Source: a virus. Taken from it: 49,501 nt of DNA. Within the stretch, counting starts at the first letter, position 1; the number at the start of each line of letters is the position of its first letter. Shown here piece after piece: positions 25,251-32,991 of the stretch. The notes beneath the pieces were generated by a model that saw only the letters and a program-made list of their open reading frames with translations, did not search any database and was not told where the DNA came from. The position numbers and the translations under genes are program-made. The stretch lies in the IMG/VR virus record IMGVR_UViG_3300025655_000054, positions 1-49,501 of that record, one strand, 5' to 3'.

Positions 25251-27369
25251 GAATTGTTCTCAAAACCCTACACGTAACTGTAGATGTATTTGCATCTGTA
25301 ACCGTAACTTGAAGCTCTATATTACTGCTATTAAGAGCAGCTTCTACAGCTACACCAGCCATATCTGCGGATCCAGTTTCTATGATTCCGTACTCTGAGT
25401 AGTCCACTACACCAGTTCCAGAATTGTAGTGAGCCAAAACCTTTGATGTTCTCATCTTCATGCCAGTTGATGTGCCCTGCATGAGTGAGACTGTATACTC
25501 TATGGTTTGTACACCAGAAGCAGTAACGGTATCTACAGCAGTTGCTGTAGCTGCTGTTAGGTCATATGCGATTGCTTCAACCTTAGCTGCGTTAGTGGCG
25601 CTATCCTGAAGTGTTATTACCCCATTAACGGTAGCGCCAGTCAGTGTGCCCAAACTTGTTAGGCTTGAATTAACAACATTTGAAGCTAAAGTATCACCAG
25701 TTAAATCGCCTGCTGCACCAGTTGGAACGGCAGCCCATGCGGCATTTGTACCATCAGACTTTAAGTAGTATCCATTAGCACTTGTCTGTGATGGAAGCAG
25801 GTTGTTTAAGGCACCGTTTGCAGTTGTGGCACCTGTGCCACCATTTGCAATGGCTATTGTTGTGCCATTCCATGTGCCAGTTGAAATTGTTCCAAGGGTA
25901 GTTGTTGATGTGCTACCAGTGTATGTTTCAGCAGCAACGTCATCTAAAACGGAGCTATAAGCCTGAACATCTGAACCTATTGCAAGACCAAGGTTGGTCC
26001 TTGCACCCGAAGCCGTACTAGCACCGGTGCCACCATGGGAAATTCCAATATCTGTTGCCTCCCATGTACCAGTAGCGATTGTGCCTACCGCTGTCAAGCT
26101 TGATGTTGTAACACCAGAGCCAAGAGTTGTTGCATTAAGAACACTAGTTCCATTAACGTGATACTCTTTACCGGAAGCGATATCCATGTGCTCAGATGCT
26201 GTCCACGCATCAGTTGCATCAACCCAATTAAACGTCTTATCAGTTGTACCTTTTACTGTTATACCTGCACCATCTGCTGCAACGTCAGAAGGACTTGCTG
26301 TTGAGGCGAGCTCAATGTTTTTATCGTCTACTGATAGAGTAGTTGAGTTGATTGATGTCGTGGTACCATTAACGACCAAGTCACCCTGGACTGTTAGATC
26401 ATTATTTACAGTAACAGTTCCACCTTCAGATGAACCAAGGTTAACGTTAGTAGTAGAACCAGTTGCGCCTCCAGTACCAACATTTACAGTCTTAGTATTA
26501 CCACTACCTGCTGCACCTGTTGAAATATTTGTTGTCGAAGCGTCAGTGCCACTGTATCCAACTGTCAAACTGTCTGAACTAGCGAATGCGGAAAATGATG
26601 CCCCACCGTCTACACTAGTTGTAAAAGTTGGTGCAGTACCGAAAACTAAAGAACCAGATCCAGTTTCATCTGAGATAACACCAGCTAATTCAGCTGAGGT
26701 TGTTGCACCAAAGTCGCCCAGGGTATTGCTAGTGTAAGCTACTGTACCACCTGTGCCGAAAGCAACTGAAGATGAATCGGTACCAGTAAAGGTCAAAGTA
26801 TTACTGATGGTTGCGGTCTTGCTATTAGCAATAGTCAAAGTACCTGTACTACTTGTGATTGTGAGTCCATTAATTGATGTGGCAGATGCTGCGCCGAGTG
26901 TTGGACTAGTGAGTGTTGGACTTGTCGCCAAAACAACATCACCAGATCCTGTAGTTGATGTAACACTAAGAGTACCATCACCACCAGATGTTGTAACGAT
27001 ACCATTCGAAGTAAGACTACCAAGTTTCTTATTAGTTAATGACTCAGCTCCATCTAATGTGGCAAGAGTTCCAGAGGTTGGTAAAGTAACAGAAGTATTA
27101 CCGCTGGTAGCAAATGCTACAGTATGGCTACTTGAACCAATTGTGGTGGCACCAGACGTGCTAAGGTTGCCTCCAACAGTTATTGTAGAAGCACCGTTGT
27201 TAACACCAGTACCACCTTTAGCTGCAGTCAAGGTTCCAGCGATGTCAGAAGCTGGGACAGTAGACGAAGTTGTTACAGCTGAACCAGCTGTCGAAACCTT
27301 TACATAACCAGTATTGGTAAGGTCTCCAATGATTAGACCCTTTTTAACTTTGAAATCTTTCTCAGCCAT
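25243..27369 (-). CDS. Tail-fibre protein with repeated beta modules
   Basis: 708 residues, Ser/Thr/Gly/Ala-rich with almost no charge in long stretches. The start (AEKDFKVKKGLIIGDLTNTGYVKVST) is the phage fibre attachment style shared with its neighbours. Motifs include GGTGVNNGASTITVGGNL, ESLTNKKLGSLTS and repeated SLTSLGTLTGATVNG-type units, all familiar from fibres of large marine phages. The last 100 residues (IEYTVSLMQGTSTGMKMRTSKVLAHYNSGTG) resemble a chaperone or tip domain also present at the end of the 27418-29121 protein, so they share a C-terminal module. It is preceded by an ATTACTATATA promoter element. Confidence 0.7.
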   Translation of the reverse strand: MAEKDFKVKKGLIIGDLTNTGYVKVSTAGSAVTTSSTVPASDIAGTLTAAKGGTGVNNGASTITVGGNLSTSGATTIGSSSHTVAFATSGNTSVTLPTSGTLATLDGAESLTNKKLGSLTSNGIVTTSGGDGTLSVTSTTGSGDVVLATSPTLTSPTLGAASATSINGLTITSSTGTLTIANSKTATISNTLTFTGTDSSSVAFGTGGTVAYTSNTLGDFGATTSAELAGVISDETGSGSLVFGTAPTFTTSVDGGASFSAFASSDSLTVGYSGTDASTTNISTGAAGSGNTKTVNVGTGGATGSTTNVNLGSSEGGTVTVNNDLTVQGDLVVNGTTTSINSTTLSVDDKNIELASTASPSDVAADGAGITVKGTTDKTFNWVDATDAWTASEHMDIASGKEYHVNGTSVLNATTLGSGVTTSSLTAVGTIATGTWEATDIGISHGGTGASTASGARTNLGLAIGSDVQAYSSVLDDVAAETYTGSTSTTTLGTISTGTWNGTTIAIANGGTGATTANGALNNLLPSQTSANGYYLKSDGTNAAWAAVPTGAAGDLTGDTLASNVVNSSLTSLGTLTGATVNGVITLQDSATNAAKVEAIAYDLTAATATAVDTVTASGVQTIEYTVSLMQGTSTGMKMRTSKVLAHYNSGTGVVDYSEYGIIETGSADMAGVAVEAALNSSNIELQVTVTDANTSTVTCRVLRTILL

Positions 27370-27401
27370 TTTTACTCCTGTTTGTTAAATAAGCCATGAT
27401 A

Positions 27402-27412
27402 TATATAGTAAT
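27402..27412 (-). promoter_or_regulatory. [AG]TTACTAT-type phage promoter element
   Basis: ATTACTATATA on the minus strand, 32 nt before ATG 27369. It sits within the 48-nt gap just after the stop of the collagen-like fibre gene. Confidence 0.6.
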
Positions 27413-27417
27413 GTTTG

Positions 27418-29121
27418 CTATACCTTTATAGCAGTCTTGTTAACTGATACTTTTGCGGACGTTGTTGCCCCATCAGTTACCGTTACATACAGCAAACCAT
27501 TGATTCCACTTGTAGATACTTCAACAGAAATACCAGATATAGAACCATTTAACTCTAAAACGCCATACTCAGTTTTATCTATGCTGGTACCATCGGTGAT
27601 AACATGAACCTTTGAACAGCGTATTTTAGATCCTTGTTTTATTTGAATAAAATATTCAACACTTGGATAATTACCCATGATAAAAGAGTCAACAAGAGTT
27701 TGGTTATTACTGCTAATGTTAATTGAAATAGATTCAATTAGTGAATTTGTAGTATGGATTGAATCGCTTATGAAGGCATCACCTTCTACATGTAGGTCAT
27801 AACTGGGGGATACTGTACCCACTCCAACCCTGTTGTTGTCTGCATCAACGTGAAAAGTGCTAGTATCTACCGTGAAGTCTCCACTAATCTCAGAGATAGG
27901 CGGCATTGAGAGACTAGATCCATCTGAAGAAATAATTACTCCACCTAAGTTGATACTTGTTCCGCTAAGAAAAAGGTCTCTAAATCTATAGGTTGATGAC
28001 CCTAAGTCGTACTGCTCATTTGCATCAGGAATTAAAGATCCACCTACAGCCCTTGAACCATCTGCTAAAAGGTACTGAGTGTGATCATCATCTGTAAGCC
28101 CTGTCATTGAACCATGGTCGGCAACGTCGTTTATCCATTGACTTCCATTGTATTTAAGAAGATCACCACTTGTAGCAGTGTTTATATTTACATCAGATAA
28201 ATCATCTATTGCACCAGCAACACCGCTAGCTCCAGTTGGGCCAGTAGGTCCGGTAGCACCAGTTAATCCAGTTAATCCAGTTAATCCAGTTGGACCCGTT
28301 GGTCCAGTTGGTCCCTGTGCACCAGATATTTCTACCCAAGTTGAATCATAATAGGAAAAAAGCCTGGCGTTGGTGGAATCAAACCACAGGTCACCAGATA
28401 CCACAGAAGAAGGAGCAGTATCTGAAACCTGCAATCTGTCTGGGCCAGTTGGACCTGTTGGGCCAGTTGGTCCCTGTGCACCAGATATCTCCACCCAGGT
28501 TGAATCATAGTAGGAGTAAAGTCTAGCATTAGTAGAGTCAAACCACAGGTCGCCAGATACAACAGAAGAAGGGGCAGTATCTGAAACGGACAACCTATCA
28601 GGACCAGTTGGACCTATTGGTCCGGTGGGCCCCTGTGCACCGGCTATTTCTACCCAAGTTGAATCATAATAGGAAAAAAGCCTGCCCTGATTAGAATTAA
28701 ACCAAAGATCACCAGCGTCAGGTGACGAAGGTGCTGAATCTGAGACAGATAATCTGTCAGGACCAGTTGGTCCTGTTGGACCAGTAGGTGCTGGAGCTGG
28801 AGCAAATTTTGTACCATTAAAAGTTAATACATAATCTGGAGTTGCACCTGTAGTATCTAGCTCAACATTGTCGACAAAAAGAGATGAAATATAAACTGAA
28901 CTTGGTAATGAAAAAGTGAACTCACCAGAAGATTCTGAAATAGAGATTTCTCCGGAGGTTCCTGATATAGATTTAATTAATTTTGTAGAAACAATATCGT
29001 CTAAAGAATCTTTATAAAATAAATTACCCGCATTATAATTTAATGCGAGTTCACCGTACTCTAAAGAGTTAGGGGTGGCAGAAGAAACTCCAGAGTTTTT
29101 AATTTTAATAGTATTAGCCAT
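27418..29121 (-). CDS. Collagen-like tail fibre protein
   Basis: 567 residues from ATG 29121, preferred over an upstream start because GAGG lies 5-8 nt before it. The N-terminus (NTIKIKNSGVSSATPNSLEYGELALNYNAGNLFYKD) is a recognised phage fibre attachment pattern. Between about residues 110 and 310 there are three GDLWF..YSYYDSTWVEISG modules separated by collagen runs; the last run is the longest (GPTGPTGPTGLTGLTGLTGATG). A QYLLADGSRAVGG..PDANEQYDLGSSTYRFRDLFLSG segment, common in phage tail fibres, follows, then a C-terminal IEYF/VEYFIQIKQGSKIRCSKVHV tip module. Confidence 0.75.
   Translation of the reverse strand: MANTIKIKNSGVSSATPNSLEYGELALNYNAGNLFYKDSLDDIVSTKLIKSISGTSGEISISESSGEFTFSLPSSVYISSLFVDNVELDTTGATPDYVLTFNGTKFAPAPAPTGPTGPTGPDRLSVSDSAPSSPDAGDLWFNSNQGRLFSYYDSTWVEIAGAQGPTGPIGPTGPDRLSVSDTAPSSVVSGDLWFDSTNARLYSYYDSTWVEISGAQGPTGPTGPTGPDRLQVSDTAPSSVVSGDLWFDSTNARLFSYYDSTWVEISGAQGPTGPTGPTGLTGLTGLTGATGPTGPTGASGVAGAIDDLSDVNINTATSGDLLKYNGSQWINDVADHGSMTGLTDDDHTQYLLADGSRAVGGSLIPDANEQYDLGSSTYRFRDLFLSGTSINLGGVIISSDGSSLSMPPISEISGDFTVDTSTFHVDADNNRVGVGTVSPSYDLHVEGDAFISDSIHTTNSLIESISINISSNNQTLVDSFIMGNYPSVEYFIQIKQGSKIRCSKVHVITDGTSIDKTEYGVLELNGSISGISVEVSTSGINGLLYVTVTDGATTSAKVSVNKTAIKV
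28321..28690 (-). repeat. Near-identical DNA copies of the GDLW...SYYDSTWVEI module
   Basis: Stretches of 40 nt or more are repeated exactly between about 28326-28365 and 28647-28686. Similar copies occur in the 24467-25195 gene around 24790-24835 and 24960-25000. The conservation at DNA level implies recent duplication or gene conversion between two fibre genes. Confidence 0.65.
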
Positions 29122-29161
29122 AAAAGCCTCAAGCAAAGGTACCTTGTTACGAGATCTCTCA

Positions 29162-29172
29162 AATATAGTAAT
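29162..29172 (-). promoter_or_regulatory. [AG]TTACTAT-type phage promoter element
   Basis: ATTACTATATT on the minus strand, 40 nt before ATG 29121. It forms a divergent pair with the plus-strand element at 29212-29222, with 39 nt between them. Confidence 0.6.
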
Positions 29173-29211
29173 GATTTTATTGCCTCAACACATCTTAATG
29201 AAATACTTTTA

Positions 29212-29222
29212 GTTACTATAAA
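29212..29222 (+). promoter_or_regulatory. [AG]TTACTAT-type phage promoter element, plus strand
   Basis: GTTACTATAAA on the plus strand, 21 nt before the TTG start at 29244. This is the only plus-strand member of the set and it precedes the only large plus-strand gene, a strong argument that the motif is a directional promoter. Confidence 0.65.
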
Positions 29223-29243
29223 ACAAAGGGGAGGGAGGACCAT

Positions 29244-31001
29244 TTGCGCAATTTTATTAGAGTACTACCAATGATTATTGCCTTTATGGCTCTTTTGTTC
29301 CCGGGGACAGCTTTTGCATACTCTTATACAGTCAGCGAAGAATCTGACCTGTACTTCACCATTGACAACGACAACACCCTTGTTGTTATCTACGGCAACA
29401 GTAACCGTGAATGTAATCAGCCCGGAGCAGACCCATACCTATGGGTGTATGAAGATGGTGTTGAATCAAGCGGTGCACTGATTGTCGCAAATGATGACGG
29501 CAACCACGGGCAAGGGCAGTGTGTGTCGTCAAAGATATATACGACACTTGATGCCGGGGACTACAGACTTAGGGCTGGGTATTGCTGCAGTTTGCGTGGG
29601 TTAGGCTCTAATCCGTCAGGTTACGACTACGAAATTGTCACAGATTTGACGTTTGACGGCGTTTCGCCAAATACGCCGACTACCACTACGACGAGCACGA
29701 CGACTACCAGCACTACCACTTCCACAACAACTACAACAACTACAACAACAATTCCGCAGACAATCGGTCCACCAATGAACCTGACCGGTTCAATCGTTGA
29801 GGTTTGGGTTGGAGAACAAGTAAGTGGTGGGGTCTATCTGGATTGGGACCCACCGAATACAGGGAACGTTGACCCTGAGCGTTATGCGATTTCTTTCAGA
29901 ATCCCACCTGACGCAGGCTGGGGTGTAGCCACAGGAAATCCCGGTGACGCAAACGCCCTCAATACCGAATACACACTTCCATTCAACATCTTCGCAAGCA
30001 CTGGCGGGTTTGGCGAAGAATACGTTTTTGACGTACGTGCTGACAATGACACGCTCGGCGTGTATTCCGGCTGGTCAACCCAAGTTACGTTAACCGTTGA
30101 GGAGCCGACTCCTCCAACAACGACGACGACAACGACGACGACAACTTCTACTACAACAACAACCACAACAGTACCACCAACCACCACAACCACCACAACA
30201 ACTGTGGCACCCACCACAACAACCAGTACTAGTACAACAACGACGTTGGCGCCTACAATAACTACTACTACGGTAGCGCCAACAACTACTACTACGGAGG
30301 TGCCGCCATCAACAACAACAACAACAACAACTTCTACGACGACTACAGTGCCCCCAACTACAAGCACTACCACGACAACCACCACATCGTCAACGACGAC
30401 GACTGTGCTGCCTACGACGACGTCAACGACGGTATTGCCGTCAACGACAACAACGGTCGCCCCTGTGTCATCAGTCGCTCCTGCCCCTCCTGCGGAGTCC
30501 ACCACATCCTTGCCATCTCCAACTCCAACAACTAGCATTCCCCTAACACTCGCAGAAGAAAGAGCTGAAGAAACTAAAGCTGAATTTGAAAACCTTGGTA
30601 TCGACACAGAAGGCGTTAACCTTGTAGAGGTTGATGAAGCTGAAGTAAAAATAGTAGAAGAACTAGACAAATTAGATGAAGAGCTAGCAGAAGATTTCCT
30701 TGATGTTGTCGACGGTGATGTAACCGTAGAGGAAGTTGAAAAACTTATAACAGATGATAAGTTTGAAGAAATTTCCGACGATGCTCAACAAATTCTTGTC
30801 GCAGCTGTCAATGAAGCTGACGATGAAGTAAAAGATACTTTCCAGAAGGAAGTAAATATATTCTCTGACAAAGACTTTGGAGAATACGTACCACTAGGAT
30901 CAAATATTAACGTTGAGCAGAGGCGAGTAATCGTTGCTGCTGGCGCTACTATTATGGCAGCAGCTGCGCCGGCTGCTGGCGGAGGGAGAAGAAAACAGTG
31001 A
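29244..31001 (+). CDS. Secreted Thr-rich, PPC/FN3-like protein
   Basis: 585 residues from TTG 29244, supported by GGGAGGGAGG ending 5 nt before it. Residues 1-25 form a signal peptide (VLPMIIAFMALLFPG then AFA-Y). Residues 26-135 look like a beta-sandwich with several Cys. About 170-285 resembles a fibronectin-III domain. Two linkers of almost pure Thr with TVPPTTTT/TSTTTT spacing flank it. The last 150 residues are an acidic helical domain (VDEAEVKIVEELDKLDEELAEDF) ending EYVPLGSNINVEQRRVIVAAGATIM and a basic tail. The coding sequence is GC-richer and codon-distinct up to about 30540, then AT-rich like the phage, so it looks chimeric. A role at the host surface is inferred. Confidence 0.75.
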   Translation: MRNFIRVLPMIIAFMALLFPGTAFAYSYTVSEESDLYFTIDNDNTLVVIYGNSNRECNQPGADPYLWVYEDGVESSGALIVANDDGNHGQGQCVSSKIYTTLDAGDYRLRAGYCCSLRGLGSNPSGYDYEIVTDLTFDGVSPNTPTTTTTSTTTTSTTTSTTTTTTTTTIPQTIGPPMNLTGSIVEVWVGEQVSGGVYLDWDPPNTGNVDPERYAISFRIPPDAGWGVATGNPGDANALNTEYTLPFNIFASTGGFGEEYVFDVRADNDTLGVYSGWSTQVTLTVEEPTPPTTTTTTTTTTSTTTTTTTVPPTTTTTTTTVAPTTTTSTSTTTTLAPTITTTTVAPTTTTTEVPPSTTTTTTTSTTTTVPPTTSTTTTTTTSSTTTTVLPTTTSTTVLPSTTTTVAPVSSVAPAPPAESTTSLPSPTPTTSIPLTLAEERAEETKAEFENLGIDTEGVNLVEVDEAEVKIVEELDKLDEELAEDFLDVVDGDVTVEEVEKLITDDKFEEISDDAQQILVAAVNEADDEVKDTFQKEVNIFSDKDFGEYVPLGSNINVEQRRVIVAAGATIMAAAAPAAGGGRRKQ

Positions 31002-31165
31002 GGAAAATATTCTCTGAAATTAAAGAACTAAACTGGACCGTAGCGGGAACAGCGCTTGTGCTAATCACCCTGAGTGGTGACGTACTCAGATACGGTTTAT
31101 GGATTAGTGGAGGCGCGATTGCTATTCATTTAATCGCAACAATTTTCTCAGAAGAAGAAGAATAA
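30998..31165 (+). CDS. Small membrane protein (55 residues)
   Basis: A GTG at 30998 overlaps the preceding TGA (GTGA), with GGAGGG about 11 nt upstream. The product has two hydrophobic stretches (WTVAGTALVLITLSG and YGLWISGGAIAIHLIATIF) and a basic N-terminus and an acidic SEEEE C-terminus, so it is probably a two-pass membrane protein. It is co-transcribed with the secreted protein. It could be a holin-type protein or a partner for secretion; no family is recognised. Its stop directly abuts the stop of the convergent minus-strand gene. Confidence 0.5.
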   Translation: MRKIFSEIKELNWTVAGTALVLITLSGDVLRYGLWISGGAIAIHLIATIFSEEEE

Positions 31166-31405
31166 TTACTTAGCTTTTTTATCTACCTTGTTAAATACTG
31201 CGTCTATTTCTTCCTTGCTTAAGACACCGTCATCCATATAGGCTCTAGCTAAACCCTCAACCACCATTGCAACGCCGCCTATTCCAGCCATTAGCACAGC
31301 TTTCCAAAGCTCTACACCGGCTATTGCACCAGCACCTATAACGCTTAAGCCTGAAGCAGCGAACGCTGCAAGTATTCTAAAAGAAAGTGATTTTATATTT
31401 TGCAT
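31166..31405 (-). CDS. Holin-like small membrane protein
   Basis: 79 residues. Two hydrophobic segments (about 10-28, AAFAASGLSVIGAGAIA; and 33-52, AVLMAGIGGVAMVVEGLA) are followed by a polar tail with DGVLSKEEIDAVFNKVDKKAK. This layout is common in small phage holins of Actinobacteria and marine phages, but there is no diagnostic motif. It lies away from the endolysin gene, which has its own membrane-protein neighbour, so an alternative is a structural membrane protein. It has its own GTTACTATTTC promoter element and a GGAGGG ribosome-binding site. Confidence 0.45.
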   Translation of the reverse strand: MQNIKSLSFRILAAFAASGLSVIGAGAIAGVELWKAVLMAGIGGVAMVVEGLARAYMDDGVLSKEEIDAVFNKVDKKAK

Positions 31406-31431
31406 ATTCCCTCCAGTTTAATCTCCGAGGG

Positions 31432-31442
31432 AAATAGTAACT
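31432..31442 (-). promoter_or_regulatory. [AG]TTACTAT-type phage promoter element
   Basis: GTTACTATTTC on the minus strand, 26 nt before ATG 31405. The spacing to the GGAGGG ribosome-binding site gives a short leader. Confidence 0.55.
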
Positions 31443-31483
31443 AAGGATTTATAAAATACATTCCAACCTCATATAAGGATTCC

Positions 31484-32113
31484 TTAGGGTTCATATGTAT
31501 AACTTTCACCATCCCAAGGCTCATCTAAAAGCTCTTCAATTTTTTCCATAAGTCTTGAAAGCTCTACCTCTGGAGAGTCACAGTATCCACCTTCGTATCC
31601 AAAGTTTAAAAGAACAAAATTAGGTAAGCGCCAAACAACCTTACCACTTCTGTCAATTAAAAACTTTTCAAAATTTCCATACATAGGAGATGCTTCCATG
31701 TCTGGATTTAAATTCATATACAACTCATGTGGAGTTTTATTTGGATCGTCTTTTTCTTCATCCCTAAATGGTACCGATACGACTATGTCACTAAAACCAT
31801 AGGTCACATCCCACTCTTCCCTAGCATAGTCTTCAGACATCATGGCATGAGTTATGCCCTGCTCATACATTCCATAGGTAACTCCAGGGCCACAAAAATC
31901 ATTAGTTGGGACAGCCAAAACTTCAAAACCTCTATCTTTATACTTTTGATATAGGTCTTCCAAGATTCCAAATTGAGGTGCATTACCACAATGACCTGTA
32001 GTATTTGTCAATAAGGTTACTTTACCCTTATACTTTGAAAGTATATCTTCCTCACCTCTTGATCCGTTAAGCTTTATTTCGTATATACTTTTTCTTTGCG
32101 GGTTTTCACCCAT
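31484..32113 (-). CDS. Glutathione-peroxidase-like protein (peroxidatic Cys kept)
   Basis: 209 residues from ATG 32113, chosen because GGGAGG lies 8 nt upstream and the two earlier ATGs fall inside the preceding gene. GPx features are KVTLLTNTTGHCGNAPQ with peroxidatic C42, YQKYKDRGFEVLAVPTNDFCGP, and YGNFEKFLIDRSGKVVWR. Two of the catalytic tetrad positions are changed: the usual NQF glutamine is Asp72 and the usual tryptophan is Tyr145. A Cys at 74 could resolve a disulfide. It probably reduces peroxides or acts as a thiol oxidoreductase, and it is the second GPx-family member beside 2OG oxygenases in this window. Confidence 0.7.
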   Translation of the reverse strand: MGENPQRKSIYEIKLNGSRGEEDILSKYKGKVTLLTNTTGHCGNAPQFGILEDLYQKYKDRGFEVLAVPTNDFCGPGVTYGMYEQGITHAMMSEDYAREEWDVTYGFSDIVVSVPFRDEEKDDPNKTPHELYMNLNPDMEASPMYGNFEKFLIDRSGKVVWRLPNFVLLNFGYEGGYCDSPEVELSRLMEKIEELLDEPWDGESYTYEP

Positions 32114-32138
32114 GCCAGCGACCTCCCACTCATCCTTC

Positions 32139-32981
32139 TTAGCTAAGTAGTGCAAACTCATCATACAATCCTTTCTCTAGATTACCTTCTCTGACACCTC
32201 TTGGTTGCCAGCCATCATTCCATTCTTCTGGAAATAGTGATTTTTGCTCATCGGTCATAACACTCCACATGTTATGAATTATGCTGTGCATTTCTATAAG
32301 CTTAGGTCTTGCTAAGTGTGTTATTAAATTCCACCTAGTGCCATTTCTAACTGTATGAACTGCGTGAGTATACTCAACAGTACCTGGAAAAAACACTAGC
32401 TGCCCAGGAGTATGAGTAATTTTGAGGTCATAATCTGGAAAATACAACTCTCCCTCATCGTAATCATCATTAATATAAATATTGGCAGAGTATTCAATAA
32501 TCGCTGGCTCATACAAGTGATTAGGAGAGTAATCCGGTAGATAGTTTATACCTTCAGGTGCTGCACCTTCTGAGTCAGTATGGCCTGGACAAGTTACGCC
32601 CTCTATTGACTGATGTCTGTTAAAATGAAATATTGGAACAACCTTTCTTCCAACCATATATGATATAACCACAGACATCTTATCCATATAATACTTTAGC
32701 AGAGGGTTCTTTTTTCTATGATAAGAGTCCTCATCGATTATGCGATTTTGGCACTCTTCGGCGTACTTACCTTTGGCATAACTTGCATACTCGGGACCCG
32801 GAAACTTATGATACCACCATTCATTACTTGGATCAGGATTTTCTAAAGACTCTACACACAATGCGTGTATCTCTTTTACATGATCCATTTCCATAAAACC
32901 ATCAATAACAACCACATTATTTTCACTAGCTAAATTATTGCGAGATTTATTTATCATATCTTCTATTGAATCAGTACTCAT
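32139..32981 (-). CDS. 2OG-Fe(II) oxygenase, prolyl-4-hydroxylase-like
   Basis: 280 residues from ATG 32981, which has TAGGAG 7 nt upstream (a start seven codons earlier would overlap the upstream gene). Ligands are H134-T-D136 (PGHTDSEGA) and H206 (EYTHAVHTV), with R216 (GTRWNLITHLA). The core strand is DEGELYFPDYDLKITHTPGQLVFFPG. An EYSANIYINDDYD segment is shared with the 32992-33714 gene (EYAAICYLNDDYE). It is followed directly by the GPx-like gene, the same pairing seen around 12-14 kb. Confidence 0.85.
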   Translation of the reverse strand: MSTDSIEDMINKSRNNLASENNVVVIDGFMEMDHVKEIHALCVESLENPDPSNEWWYHKFPGPEYASYAKGKYAEECQNRIIDEDSYHRKKNPLLKYYMDKMSVVISYMVGRKVVPIFHFNRHQSIEGVTCPGHTDSEGAAPEGINYLPDYSPNHLYEPAIIEYSANIYINDDYDEGELYFPDYDLKITHTPGQLVFFPGTVEYTHAVHTVRNGTRWNLITHLARPKLIEMHSIIHNMWSVMTDEQKSLFPEEWNDGWQPRGVREGNLEKGLYDEFALLS

Positions 32982-32991
32982 TATATAACTC

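Noticed and set aside
26186-27307. Plus-strand frames of about 180 codons opposite the 25243-27369 fibre
   Set aside because: Low-complexity antisense of Ser/Thr/Gly/Ala-rich coding sequence, with no ribosome-binding site and no recognisable protein pattern.
29882-30670. Minus-strand frame encoding a Val-rich protein opposite the Thr-rich gene
   Set aside because: It is the complement of ACA/ACC/ACG threonine codons (GTN valine). It has no start signals and no sensible N-terminus.
31442-31490. Inverted repeat CTAAGGA...TCCTTAG near the GPx-like stop
   Set aside because: The arms are only 7 nt with a loop of over 30 nt and no U tract, too weak to call a terminator.
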